Below are positions 19,227 through 27,399 of a stretch of 47,521 bases of DNA, piece after piece. This DNA is from Flavobacterium collinsii (lineage in GTDB: Bacteria; Bacteroidota; Bacteroidia; Flavobacteriales; Flavobacteriaceae), in NCBI RefSeq assembly GCF_902804485.1, contig NZ_CADCST010000111.1, forward strand, positions 1 to 47,521. Direction: 5' to 3'. The notes beneath the pieces were generated by a model. The model was not told where the DNA came from, did not search any database, and worked only from the letters and a program-made list of their open reading frames with translations. The position numbers and the translations under genes were made by a program. Position 1 is the stretch's first letter; each line of letters begins with the position of its first letter.

Positions 19227-19581
19227 AATGATTGATTGTTAATTGTTGATTGATTGATGATTTTTAAATTCTATGTAAATGTAATTCTATTTTATGTATT
19301 ATGTATAACAAAGTACCATGTTTTAACTAATTCTTAACATTCAATTAATAAAAGCGATTTAAAGTAATTTGAATGTTAACTATCAGCTTTCTTAATAGAC
19401 GCTTGAAAACCCAATATGTTACAGTTTACAGAAAAAAAACATATAAAATCTTATTATTTTTTTTCCACGTTGCAAATACGAACCGTAACTTTAATAACTT
19501 TACAAAACAAAAAGCCTTATAAATAAAGGAGTTATACTTTAAACTAGCCGAACAAAAAAAAATAACCTAAAACCACAAAAT
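19227..19581. other. Divergent 355-base spacer
   Basis: This spacer separates the leftward ankyrin gene from the rightward SRPBCC gene. Next to the ankyrin start (19229-19262) is a simple repeat of GATT/GTTAATT-type words, which on the message strand reads as AACAATT and AACAATC units. The middle is AT-rich with no ORF. A promoter candidate for the rightward gene is listed separately. Confidence 0.5.
19470..19502 (+). promoter_or_regulatory. Promoter candidate for the SRPBCC gene
   Basis: TTG at 19470-19472 and TAACTTTA at 19495-19502 are separated by 22 bases, near the flavobacterial TTG-N17-23-TAnnTTTG pattern with the final G replaced by A. It would leave a leader of about 70 bases before the ATG at 19582. 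Confidence 0.4.
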
Positions 19582-20121
19582 ATGAAAATCCTAAAAAGAA
19601 TTCTAATCATTCTAATTCTTATTGTAGCCATCGTCCTGATTGCAGCTTATTTTATGCCTAAAAATTATGCTATAGAAAGAGAGATTACCATCAACAAACC
19701 TGTTGACAGCGTTTTTAATTATGTGAGATCTCTTAAAAATCAAAATGAATTTAGTGTTTGGGCCAATCTTGATCCCAAAATGAAATCTACTTATACAGGA
19801 ACTGATGGAGATGTTGGATCGGTATCTGCCTGGGAAAGCACAGTAAAAGAAGTTGGTGAAGGAGAACAGGAAATCACAAAAATTACGGAAGGAAAACGCA
19901 TTGACTTTGCTTTACGTTTCAAAAAACCAATGGACGATACAGCGATTGGTTTTATGTCGACAGAGACTGCACCGGGAAATCAGACTAAAGTAAAATGGGG
20001 AATCAGCGGTGTTATTCCTTATCCAATGAATATTATGCTGCCGATGATGAAAATGGACCAAATGATTGGCAATGACCTACAGAAAGGTCTGGAAAATTTA
20101 AAAGTCAAAATGGAAGAATAA
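19582..20121 (+). CDS. SRPBCC-fold protein with N-terminal membrane anchor
   Basis: A 179-residue protein. Residues about 5-27 form a hydrophobic segment, followed by a START/SRPBCC (polyketide cyclase-like) domain with a typical opening (AIEREITINKPVDSVFNYV) and a closing helix (GNDLQKGLENLKVKM). The family binds hydrophobic ligands in a cavity; the ligand here is unknown. It is convergent with purC, and the two share a hairpin at 20145-20179. Confidence 0.88.
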   Translation: MKILKRILIILILIVAIVLIAAYFMPKNYAIEREITINKPVDSVFNYVRSLKNQNEFSVWANLDPKMKSTYTGTDGDVGSVSAWESTVKEVGEGEQEITKITEGKRIDFALRFKKPMDDTAIGFMSTETAPGNQTKVKWGISGVIPYPMNIMLPMMKMDQMIGNDLQKGLENLKVKMEE

Positions 20122-20144
20122 AAATTGACCTAATTAGTATAAAT

Positions 20145-20179
20145 CAAATCCGACAAGTTTTAAAAGCCTGTCGGATTTG
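20145..20179. terminator. Bidirectional terminator hairpin between SRPBCC gene and purC
   Basis: CAAATCCGACA at 20145-20155 pairs with TGTCGGATTTG at 20169-20179. It lies between two converging genes, 23 bases after one stop and 8 bases after the other. It resembles the hairpin at 323-351. Confidence 0.75.
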
Positions 20180-20187
20180 ATAAATTA

Positions 20188-21141
20188 TTATTTTACTGAA
20201 AGATATTCTAATACATTTTTATTGATACGCTGATCAATATTATCAATATCTGCTTTTACGAACTTTTCTCCTAAAATATTCTCGTACAATTCGATGTATC
20301 GCTCCGAAACTGACTGGATATATTCGTCTGTCATATCCGGAATTTGTTGTCCTTCCTGACCCTGAAACCCATTTTCGATCAACCAGCGACGCACAAACTC
20401 TTTTGACAATTGTTTTTGCTCCTCTCCTTTTTCCTGTCTTTCCTGATATCCATCCGCATAAAAGTAACGGGAAGAATCCGGTGTATGTATTTCATCAATT
20501 AAAACAATAACACCATCTTTCGTTTTTCCAAACTCATATTTAGTATCTACCAAAATTAAGCCACGGCTTGCTGCTATTTCAGTTCCTCTTTGAAACAAAG
20601 CACGGGTGTATTTTTCTAAAACAAGATAATCTTCTTCAGAAACAATTCCTTTTGATAAAATGTCTTCACGCGAAATATCTTCATCGTGAGAGCCATTATC
20701 AGCTTTTGTAGTTGGTGTAATAATAGGTTCCGGAAATTTATCGTTCTCTTTTAAACCTTCTGCCATTGTAACGCCGCAGATTTGTCTTCTTCCGGCAGCA
20801 TATTCACGTGCAGCGTGTCCTGAAACATAACCACGAATCACCATTTCTACTTTAAAAGGCTCACATAAATGTCCCACAGCTACATTAGGATCCGGAGTTG
20901 CAATCAACCAATTTGGTACAATATCCTGCGTTAACTCCATAAATTTCGTTGCAATCTGATTCAGAATTTGTCCTTTGTACGGAATTCCCTTTGGCAAAAC
21001 CACATCAAAAGCCGAAAGTCTGTCGGTTGCTACCATTACTAAAAGATTGTCATTGATATTGTAAACCTCTCTTACTTTTCCGCGATAAACCGATTTCTGA
21101 TTTGGAAAACTGAAGTTTGTAGTTGTGATTGTATTACTCAT
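20188..21141 (-). CDS. purC: Phosphoribosylaminoimidazole-succinocarboxamide synthase (SAICAR synthase)
   Basis: A 317-residue cytoplasmic enzyme of purine synthesis that joins CAIR and aspartate, using ATP, to give SAICAR. Motifs include YRGKVREVYN (nucleotide-binding start), VATDRLSAFDVVLPKGIPYKG, the LVDTKYEFGKT segment, and IDEIHTPDSSRYF near the active site. The longer length is typical of the Bacteroidetes and eukaryote-like form. It starts at an ATG with a TAAATTTG box (21173-21180, reverse strand) about 32 bases upstream. It is not clustered with other pur genes here. Confidence 0.97.
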   Translation of the reverse strand: MSNTITTTNFSFPNQKSVYRGKVREVYNINDNLLVMVATDRLSAFDVVLPKGIPYKGQILNQIATKFMELTQDIVPNWLIATPDPNVAVGHLCEPFKVEMVIRGYVSGHAAREYAAGRRQICGVTMAEGLKENDKFPEPIITPTTKADNGSHDEDISREDILSKGIVSEEDYLVLEKYTRALFQRGTEIAASRGLILVDTKYEFGKTKDGVIVLIDEIHTPDSSRYFYADGYQERQEKGEEQKQLSKEFVRRWLIENGFQGQEGQQIPDMTDEYIQSVSERYIELYENILGEKFVKADIDNIDQRINKNVLEYLSVK

Positions 21142-21194
21142 TATTCTAGTGTTGTGTTGTTTTTTATGAATGCAAATTTAAAACTAATTAAAAG

Positions 21195-21224
21195 AAAAAA
21201 AGAACCTATTCAGATTCTTTTTTT
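21195..21224. terminator. A/T-rich hairpin between GNAT gene and purC
   Basis: AAAAAAAGAA at 21195-21204 pairs with TTCTTTTTTT at 21215-21224. It could terminate the leftward GNAT transcript. It lies directly beside the AGTC repeat array at 21227-21265. Confidence 0.5.
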
Positions 21225-21226
21225 TT

Positions 21227-21265
21227 AGTCGCGGTCTCAGTCGCAGTTTACAGTTTGCAAACTCT
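21227..21265. repeat. Spacer island B: AGTC-type tandem units at the 3' end of the GNAT gene
   Basis: Units AGTCGC, GGTCTC, AGTCGC, AGTTTAC and AGTTTGC are followed by AAACTC, which pairs back on AGTTTG. The order AGTCGC-AGTTTAC-AGTTTKC-AAACT is shared with the larger array at 21765-21886 on the other side of the GNAT gene, in the same orientation. It ends 13 bases from the GNAT stop. Confidence 0.75.
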
Positions 21266-21278
21266 GATTCTTATTACC

Positions 21279-21737
21279 TTATGCATTTGTTAATTCCATA
21301 TGTAAAATCGGATATGGTTTTCCGCAACCGTCTAAATCAGAAACAGATTTTACTTCAAAACCAAAATGTTTATAGAACTCCAGAGCTTGTAAATTATCTT
21401 TATTAACATCAACTTTTGTCACCTTTAAATTTTGAATTGCATACAGCAAAAGAGCTTTTCCTATGCCTGTTCCAATTTCATTTGCCGAGACAAACAACAT
21501 TTCTAAATTTTCATTTTTAGTGCCTATAAATCCAATAATTTTCTCTGCCTCATTTTTTACACCATGCAATGTTACGTGCTCAAAAAAGGCTGGAATCAAC
21601 TTCTTATAAAATTCAAAATCTTCATTCTTTAAAAAATCGTGTGTAGCCTTTACCGAAGATTCCCAAACACGCATTAATGCTTTATGCTCCCTATTATCTA
21701 TTTTGTAAATCAGCTTATCCAAAATTTTAAATGTCAA
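21279..21737 (-). CDS. GNAT-family N-acetyltransferase
   Basis: A 152-residue acetyl-CoA-dependent N-acetyltransferase. The first GNAT helix reads ALMRVWESSVKATHDFL. The acetyl-CoA pyrophosphate loop is GTGIGKALL (about residues 89-97), followed by VDVNKDNLQALEFYKHFGFE. No ATG precedes the conserved N terminus: an in-frame stop lies two codons before the TTG at 21737, and the first ATG (21674) would cut the fold. A TTG start at 21737, or at the next TTG at 21722, is therefore likely. The gene is flanked on both sides by AGTC repeat arrays in the same orientation. The substrate is unknown. Confidence 0.88.
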   Translation of the reverse strand: MTFKILDKLIYKIDNREHKALMRVWESSVKATHDFLKNEDFEFYKKLIPAFFEHVTLHGVKNEAEKIIGFIGTKNENLEMLFVSANEIGTGIGKALLLYAIQNLKVTKVDVNKDNLQALEFYKHFGFEVKSVSDLDGCGKPYPILHMELTNA

Positions 21738-21764
21738 TTTCTAATTGTTCGTTTTTCTAAGTAT

Positions 21765-21886
21765 AGTCACAGTCTCAGTATACGGTCGCAGTATACAGTC
21801 TCAGTATACAGTCTCAGTATACAGTCTCAGTCGCAGTCGCAGTCACAGTTTACAGTTTTCAAACTGCGACTGCGACTGAAAACTAA
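21765..21886. repeat. Spacer island C: long 6/7-bp AGTC array with 16-bp perfect foldback
   Basis: At least fourteen units alternate between 6 bases (AGTCAC, AGTCTC, AGTCGC) and 7 bases (AGTATAC, AGTTTAC, AGTTTTC). The array turns back on itself: CAGTCGCAGTCGCAGT at 21828-21843 pairs perfectly with ACTGCGACTGCGACTG at 21863-21878, with a 19-base loop. It ends next to the S9 peptidase stop (21890-21892) and begins 27 bases beyond the GNAT start. No T run follows, so it is not a standard terminator. Confidence 0.9.
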
Positions 21887-21889
21887 AAA

Positions 21890-24238
21890 CTACTTCTTCA
21901 GTAAAGTCGAATTAAACAAATTCAGGATTCTGCTGTATTCGTCAATCCAGGAATAGGTTTCTTTAAATCCGTGTGCTTCAACAGGAAATGAAGCCAGACT
22001 CCAGTTCTTTTTCTGAAGTTCGATAAAACGTTGTGACAGGCGAACAATGTCTTTATATTCTACATTATCATCTACCATTCCGTGTAACATTACCAGATTT
22101 CCTTTTAAATTATCAGCGTAATAAATAGGAGAACTTTTTTTGTAGGCCTCCGGATCTGTTTCAGGAAAGTTTAAAATGTTTCCGGTATATCCGTGATTGT
22201 AATGCGCCCAATCTGTAACAGAACGTAAGGCTGCACCCGAAGCAAATTCACCAGGAGTGGTTAACATTCCCATTAAAGTAATAAAACCACCGTATGATCC
22301 ACCATAAATACCTACTCTGCTGGCATCAATTCCGTATTTTTCTACTAAATATTTTTTGCCATCAAGATGATCTGACAAATCTTTTCCTCCCATAAAACGG
22401 TAAATTCCGGTTCTGAAATCGCGTCCGTAACCATCACTTCCTCTATAATCTATGTCTAAAACCGTGTATCCTAAATCAGTCAGTAAATTATGAAACATAT
22501 ATTCTCTGTAATAGTTGCTCCAATAATTGTGTGCATTTTGCAGATAACCCGCACCGTGAACAAAAATGATTGCCGCTTTGTTGGCATTTTCCGTTTTTGG
22601 TGTATACAATCTTGCATTTACAGGAGTTCCATCCTGTGCTTTGAAAGTAATTACCTCTGGTTCTCTCCATTTGTAATCTTTGAAACTTTCAGAAACAGAA
22701 GATGAAATTTGTTTTAAAGTAGTATTCTTTTTATTGTCGGCAACATAGAAATCCCAAGGAATATTTTTATACGAGTAACGCACCAAAAGTGATTTTTCAT
22801 CTGGAGAAATGACTACTTCATGTGCACCGTCTTTGGTTAAAATAGATTCCAAAGTACCACCGGCAGCGGGTAATTTATAAAAATTTCTGTTTCCCGGATG
22901 TGTAGTGTTGGTCGTTAAATAAAACGTCTTTTTATCGTTAGACAGGGTCACATCACGAACTTCCCAATTTCCACTGGTTAATTGTACCTTCTTACCTGTT
23001 TTTAAATTATAGGTATACAAATGGGAGTACCCTGTAACTTCTGACTGAAAATAAATAGTTTCATTATCTCCTAAAAAGCCAAGAACTCCCGAATCGAATG
23101 AATAAGATGGAATTCCGGGACCAGCAATCCATGCATCATCATGCTGATGCTCAATTTCTTTAAACGATCCGTTCTCTGCATTCAAACTCACCAGCCATCT
23201 GTCTTTGTTGTCCTGGCTTCTAAGTTCAACAATTGCCAAAGAACCGTTTTCGTTATACACAGGAGCCTGAGCAGTAATCAATCGGTCTTCCTTTGCTTTA
23301 TTTTTTAAATTATCGTAAGCTTCATAATACTTCGGATTATCCTGAATATGACTTAAAGTCGAGAAATTCACAAAATACACACTGTCTTTAGCAACAGAGT
23401 AAATTCCGAATTTCGTTTTGACAAGATTTGCCGTTGAAACCTTCTCTTTTGTATTAGGTGTTTGATTATAACCATCATCCGTTATAAAAACCTCCATTTT
23501 TTCTTTTTTATTATCTGATTCTTCAGCTAAACTAAAAGTGGTAAAATTTCCGTTTGGATTGGCTTTTAAATTGTAAAAGTTATCTTTTCCATAATAATAT
23601 TCTTTAGCAAAATCAGATTTAACGGCTTTGCTTTTGGCAAGATTCCACTGCTTTTTGGCTGCTGCATCCCTGATAAACTGAAATAATTCTTTTTGTTGTG
23701 TCTTTAAAAAGGAATCTTTTTCAGGAGTTTTCTCCTTTTTTACTCCTTTAGTAAAGTTTGTTATTTGCAAAACGGTTCCCTCTTTTGCATTGTATTTAAA
23801 AATGTTGTCGTTTTGCTCGAAAAATACCGTCCCTTCTGCACTACCAAGTTCTACATTAGAAACCGGAGTACTTTGCTGAAGAATTTTTTTAACTGTTTTG
23901 GTACTGATCGAATACGAATACAAACCTCCTTTATCGCTATAATACACTACATCTGAAGTTGGTTTTCTTTTAAAATCCAGTTTCGAAAAAGCAGCTTCTT
24001 TGGGTTCCACCAAAACAGGCTTTACTGCTCCTTTTTGCCAGGAATACGTACTTGCGCCTAAATCATTGGTTGGATTCCATTCAAAATATACTTTTTTCCC
24101 ATCCAAAGACCAGCGTCCGTAGGTAGGTTGATTTCCAATAAAAGATTCGCCTTTCATTATTTCTTCCAATTTCAAAGTTTGGCTATTGCCTGAAATCGCA
24201 AGCGTAAAAAAAGCAAGGATAAAAATGTTTTTTGTCAT
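21890..24238 (-). CDS. S9 family prolyl oligopeptidase (dipeptidyl-peptidase IV-like), exported
   Basis: A 782-residue serine peptidase with a signal peptide (about residues 1-19). An N-terminal beta-propeller (about 40-520) is followed by an alpha/beta hydrolase domain with nucleophile Ser648 (YGGSYGGF), the acid in HGMVDDNV (Asp723/724) and His756 (EAHGF). The family cleaves dipeptides or short peptides after proline or similar residues; specificity here is not readable. It is likely periplasmic or outer-membrane associated. A TATTTTTG box lies at 24259-24266 on the reverse strand, 20 bases before the start. Its stop codon adjoins the AGTC array. Confidence 0.94.
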   Translation of the reverse strand: MTKNIFILAFFTLAISGNSQTLKLEEIMKGESFIGNQPTYGRWSLDGKKVYFEWNPTNDLGASTYSWQKGAVKPVLVEPKEAAFSKLDFKRKPTSDVVYYSDKGGLYSYSISTKTVKKILQQSTPVSNVELGSAEGTVFFEQNDNIFKYNAKEGTVLQITNFTKGVKKEKTPEKDSFLKTQQKELFQFIRDAAAKKQWNLAKSKAVKSDFAKEYYYGKDNFYNLKANPNGNFTTFSLAEESDNKKEKMEVFITDDGYNQTPNTKEKVSTANLVKTKFGIYSVAKDSVYFVNFSTLSHIQDNPKYYEAYDNLKNKAKEDRLITAQAPVYNENGSLAIVELRSQDNKDRWLVSLNAENGSFKEIEHQHDDAWIAGPGIPSYSFDSGVLGFLGDNETIYFQSEVTGYSHLYTYNLKTGKKVQLTSGNWEVRDVTLSNDKKTFYLTTNTTHPGNRNFYKLPAAGGTLESILTKDGAHEVVISPDEKSLLVRYSYKNIPWDFYVADNKKNTTLKQISSSVSESFKDYKWREPEVITFKAQDGTPVNARLYTPKTENANKAAIIFVHGAGYLQNAHNYWSNYYREYMFHNLLTDLGYTVLDIDYRGSDGYGRDFRTGIYRFMGGKDLSDHLDGKKYLVEKYGIDASRVGIYGGSYGGFITLMGMLTTPGEFASGAALRSVTDWAHYNHGYTGNILNFPETDPEAYKKSSPIYYADNLKGNLVMLHGMVDDNVEYKDIVRLSQRFIELQKKNWSLASFPVEAHGFKETYSWIDEYSRILNLFNSTLLKK

Positions 24239-24258
24239 GGTATAGTTTTTTGATAAAA

Positions 24259-24266
24259 CAAAAATA
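24259..24266 (-). promoter_or_regulatory. -7 box candidate for the S9 peptidase gene
   Basis: On the reverse strand this reads TATTTTTG, an exact TAnnTTTG match, with 20 bases to the ATG. No clear TTG lies at the usual distance upstream, so the call rests on the -7 box only. Confidence 0.45.
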
Positions 24267-24336
24267 CACTTTGAAAATTATTAAAAAAATGTTTTTACAA
24301 CTTCACGCATTCAATCACTTATCATTATCAAAAAAA

Positions 24337-24362
24337 ATCCCCAAAGATCACTTCGGGGATTC
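24337..24362 (-). terminator. Terminator of the HAD phosphatase gene
   Basis: On the reverse strand AATCCCCGAA pairs with TTTGGGGATT (GAA/TTT end is imperfect) and a run of T follows. It lies about 75 bases past the HAD stop and before the S9 peptidase promoter. Confidence 0.8.
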
Positions 24363-24438
24363 GTAAATTTTATGATACCATAAAGGCATAAACTTCCTGC
24401 TATTGCAAAAAAACACTAAGTCCTGAAAATGTTCAAAA

Positions 24439-25269
24439 TTAACTAACAGCCAATTCTTTATTCAGAATCTTTGAGGCTATATATTTTGCAACTCCGTCTT
24501 CGGCATTGGTTTTAATTACTTCCAGTTCCGGCAGCGTTTCTTTTAACAAGGCCGGAGCATTTCCCATAATTAAACCTTTTCCGGTTGCTGATAACATTTG
24601 TACATCGTTAAACCCATCACCAAAGGAAACGGCTTCTTCTAAAGAAAACCCTTCTTTTTCTAAAACACGCTGAATTGAAACCGCTTTATCAACTGATTTA
24701 TCCATGAATTCCAAGCAAGTTGGCAAACTAAAAGCATGATGTAAATCACTTGAAGAATTTGCTAAAACGGCATCTTTTAAGGCTACTAGTTTTTCATGAT
24801 TCTCATGAGAAAAGAATATTTTAATCGCTCCAAAATCTTCCAGCGTCTTATAATCCACTAATTCCGGACGGTATTTTAATTCGGCTTGAAAAGCGTTTAG
24901 TTTTTCATTTACCCTATTGGTTTGCCAAACATTTTCTTTGAATAAAACTACTGTGATTTCCGGGTCAATATCCACATTTAAAGCTGCTTTTACCACGTCG
25001 CTTTTTAAATCGAACGCAAAAAGTTCTTCTTTTTCAGGGGAATGAATCCTTGCTCCATTTGAACTTACAAGATAAACCGGAACTTCAAGCGTTGCAACAA
25101 TAGCCATCGCATCGAGATGATGACGGCCTGTAGCTACCACGATAAGATAATTTTGATTGTGCAGTTCCTGAAAAATTGATTTGGTATAATCTGATATTCG
25201 GTGTTGAGGGTTGAGTAAAGTTCCGTCTAAGTCACTTACTACAACTTTTATATTTTTAAGCTTTGTCAT
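24439..25269 (-). CDS. Cof-type HAD-IIB hydrolase
   Basis: A 276-residue cytoplasmic phosphatase of the HAD superfamily, Cof/YbjI-type. Motif I is SDLDGTLLN with nucleophile Asp13 and acid Asp15. The C2B cap lies in the middle, and motif IV is SFGDGFNDVQM near residue 230. Typical substrates are sugar phosphates or similar small metabolites. A TTG 57 bases upstream could extend the frame, but a good promoter (25296-25327) overlaps that extension, so the ATG at 25269 is chosen. It has its own terminator at 24337-24362. Confidence 0.93.
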   Translation of the reverse strand: MTKLKNIKVVVSDLDGTLLNPQHRISDYTKSIFQELHNQNYLIVVATGRHHLDAMAIVATLEVPVYLVSSNGARIHSPEKEELFAFDLKSDVVKAALNVDIDPEITVVLFKENVWQTNRVNEKLNAFQAELKYRPELVDYKTLEDFGAIKIFFSHENHEKLVALKDAVLANSSSDLHHAFSLPTCLEFMDKSVDKAVSIQRVLEKEGFSLEEAVSFGDGFNDVQMLSATGKGLIMGNAPALLKETLPELEVIKTNAEDGVAKYIASKILNKELAVS

Positions 25270-25295
25270 ATTAAAATTCAGGTATTTATCAGTTG

Positions 25296-25327
25296 CAAAA
25301 ATACTGCTTTGTATGCAGAAGAGCAAA
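25296..25327 (-). promoter_or_regulatory. Bacteroidetes-type promoter of the HAD gene
   Basis: On the reverse strand TTTG (25324-25327) is followed after exactly 20 bases by TATTTTTG (25296-25303). This fits the -33/-7 consensus well. Transcription would begin near 25289, about 20 bases before the chosen ATG. Confidence 0.7.
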
Positions 25328-25407
25328 GATTTCCGGCTCTGAAAGCCCCAAATACGACAAGTTTATTATATATTTAACTATTTCGTTAAATACTGCATTT
25401 TAAACAT

Positions 25408-25770
25408 TTAAAGCTTAATAATTCCGTTTTTGTATAAATTTAAAGCTTGTTCCAGAATCTTCTCAATTCTTTCTATGGGCAAATCCTCCTCAAAGTCGAG
25501 GAGCATAATTTTCATTCTGGATCGGGCTTCCTGAAGCAAAAATGATTCTTCAAAGTGTTTCCCTTCTACAATTCCGATATAAGGTTGTTTGTATTTTTTG
25601 TGCATCCACAAATAACAAAACATTTTTCCTTTATAACAAAAAAAAGGCATTCCGTATTTTAAAACGTTGGTAATGTCCGAATCTTGTTTGAGAATAATTT
25701 CTTTTACAGCAAGAAATATCCCTTTTATGGGTTCTTCTTGTTTTAAGTAGAAATCATCCAGTTGTTTCAT
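25408..25770 (-). CDS. DUF1801 (YdhG-like, frataxin-fold) protein
   Basis: A 120-residue cytoplasmic protein resembling the DUF1801/YdhG family, whose fold is like frataxin. The conserved centre is VLKYGMPFFCYKGKMFCYLW, followed by the PYIGIVEGKHF segment. The function is not established. The start is set by an ATGA overlap with the stop of the upstream lipoprotein gene, which implies translational coupling; a longer frame from a TTG is less likely. Confidence 0.85.
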   Translation of the reverse strand: MKQLDDFYLKQEEPIKGIFLAVKEIILKQDSDITNVLKYGMPFFCYKGKMFCYLWMHKKYKQPYIGIVEGKHFEESFLLQEARSRMKIMLLDFEEDLPIERIEKILEQALNLYKNGIIKL

Positions 25771-26252
25771 CTTCTGATTTTTTCGGTTTTTGCAAAAATA
25801 ATTTTCAAAGTATCTGGACAACTAGAACTTGGTCTTAACTTATAAACTAGAGAATCATTTTTGATGTAAAATTTTTCTTTGGCGAAGATTAAAAATAACG
25901 CATTATTCTCCGGTTTACAATTGGGACTTGTTAATACATCCTTTCTCCTTCTAGTTTCAAACGGTTTACAATCAACAAAAGGAAACATTTTATAACAAGT
26001 ATCACTACTTTTACTATTTAATTCTATCGAATCTCCAACTATTTTCCAATTCCCTTTAGAAATTACTCTCCAATCACAACCTGCGCTTTCATATTTGAAA
26101 GTACTGTCTTTATTTATTTTTAAGGTTGATCTGCTCGGAATTATATATTCAGTATCATACCAGGTCCCGACAAATTTATTTGGCAAACTTTCTGATTTTT
26201 TGCACGAAATCAAACTAACAAGAACTAAAATAGTGATAATTCTAAATTTCAT
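25767..26252 (-). CDS. Small lipoprotein, lipocalin-like
   Basis: A 161-residue protein with a type II signal peptide and lipobox LISC (Cys17), followed by a charged linker. The core (FVGTWYDTEYIIP, STLKINKDSTFKYES, GNWKIVGDSIEL) looks like the beta-sheet pattern of lipocalin-like or META-type lipoproteins of Bacteroidetes. Six further cysteines beyond the lipobox could form disulfides. It would sit in a membrane facing the periplasm or surface. It is coupled to the DUF1801 gene by a 4-base overlap. No specific function can be assigned. Confidence 0.8.
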   Translation of the reverse strand: MKFRIITILVLVSLISCKKSESLPNKFVGTWYDTEYIIPSRSTLKINKDSTFKYESAGCDWRVISKGNWKIVGDSIELNSKSSDTCYKMFPFVDCKPFETRRRKDVLTSPNCKPENNALFLIFAKEKFYIKNDSLVYKLRPSSSCPDTLKIIFAKTEKIRR

Positions 26253-26282
26253 TAATTATACTTTTTAAACTTATAACAAAAA

Positions 26283-26332
26283 AATATTCGTTTTACACCT
26301 CTCTACTCAAAGATAGGTATAAAACGAATATT
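26283..26332. terminator. Long hairpin between phoH and the lipoprotein gene
   Basis: AATATTCGTTTTA at 26283-26295 pairs perfectly with TAAAACGAATATT at 26320-26332, and the stem extends through ACCT/AGGT after one mismatch. It is probably the second of two tandem terminators for the leftward phoH gene, though it also lies about 30 bases upstream of the lipoprotein start. Confidence 0.6.
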
Positions 26333-26335
26333 AAT

Positions 26336-26374
26336 AAATGTCAAAACACATTTCACGATTTACATTTGACATTT
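26336..26374 (-). terminator. Hairpin directly after phoH
   Basis: AAATGTCAAA at 26336-26345 pairs with TTTGACATTT at 26365-26374. It starts 11 bases past the phoH stop. Together with the next hairpin it forms a tandem pair. Confidence 0.6.
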
Positions 26375-26384
26375 TATAAAAAAA

Positions 26385-27335
26385 TTAATCGTGATTTTCT
26401 ATTTGTTTGTAAGCGTCAATTACCTTTTTGACTAATCTGTGACGTACAATATCTTTATCGTCGAGATAAATAATTCCAATTCCGTCTACGTCTTTTAAAA
26501 CCAGAATAGCTTCTTTCAGACCTGAAATGGTTCTGCGTGGCAAATCGACCTGTCCGGGATCACCTGTTATCATAAATTTGGCGTTTTTTCCCATACGGGT
26601 CAAAAACATTTTCATTTGCGAATGCGTGGTGTTTTGTGCCTCATCCAGAATTACGAAGGCATTATCAAGCGTACGTCCGCGCATAAAAGCCAAAGGCGCA
26701 ATCTGAATAATTCCTTTTAAAATGTAATCTTCGAGCTTTTCATTGGGAAGCATATCTCGTAAAGCATCGTAAAGAGGCTGCATATAAGGATCCAGTTTTT
26801 CCTTCATATCACCAGGTAAAAAACCCAGGTTTTCTCCTGCTTCTACCGCTGGTCGCGTCAATATGATCCTTTTTACTTCTTTGTCTTTAAGTGCTTTTAC
26901 CGCCATTGCAACACCTGTGTAAGTCTTTCCGGTTCCGGCAGGTCCGACCGCAAATACCATGTCATTTTTTTTGATGGTATCTACCAGTAACTGCTGGTTA
27001 GGCGTCATGGCTTTAATAATTTTACCGCCAACACCATGAACTAGTATCTTGTCATGATCGTATGCTTTTTTTTCATCCTGACCATCACTCATGATTACGC
27101 GTTCGATTACATTATCGTCAATGTTGTTGTATCGGGTAAAATGAAGCATAAGCCTCTGAAACCTTTTTTCGAATTCATCCAAAACTTCTTTTTCGCCAAA
27201 TGCTTTCAAAGTGGTACCTCTCGCTACTATTTTAAGCTTTGGGTAGTACTTTTTAATGATTTCAAGATGAGTGTCTTGAGCGCCCCAAAAGTCTTTTGGA
27301 GCGATGTCTATGAGCTCGATAATTCTTTCGTTCAA
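26385..27335 (-). CDS. PhoH-family ATPase, TTG start
   Basis: A 316-residue cytoplasmic P-loop protein of the PhoH/YbeZ family, linked to RNA metabolism and ribosome maturation alongside YbeY. Walker A is GPAGTGKT (residues 131-138), Walker B lies in AFVILDEAQN, and the sensor region reads MITGDPGQVDLP. The N-terminal segment NERIIELIDIAPKDFWGAQD is conserved in relatives, yet the codon at 27335 is TTG and no ATG lies between it and the upstream in-frame stop. I therefore accept TTG as the start. YbeY is not seen in this window. Confidence 0.94.
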   Translation of the reverse strand: MNERIIELIDIAPKDFWGAQDTHLEIIKKYYPKLKIVARGTTLKAFGEKEVLDEFEKRFQRLMLHFTRYNNIDDNVIERVIMSDGQDEKKAYDHDKILVHGVGGKIIKAMTPNQQLLVDTIKKNDMVFAVGPAGTGKTYTGVAMAVKALKDKEVKRIILTRPAVEAGENLGFLPGDMKEKLDPYMQPLYDALRDMLPNEKLEDYILKGIIQIAPLAFMRGRTLDNAFVILDEAQNTTHSQMKMFLTRMGKNAKFMITGDPGQVDLPRRTISGLKEAILVLKDVDGIGIIYLDDKDIVRHRLVKKVIDAYKQIENHD

Positions 27336-27399
27336 ATGAGATAGTTTTAAATTAAAAATAAATCAGTTTTTATAAATCAGTAGTTGTCGGGTCTTTTTT

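Noticed and set aside
21765..21886. CRISPR array
   Set aside because: Repeated words are only 6-7 bases and contiguous, with no unique spacers and no cas genes nearby.
25270..25326. N-terminal extension of the HAD phosphatase from TTG at 25326
   Set aside because: A well-formed promoter overlaps this stretch, and the family N terminus begins at the ATG at 25269.
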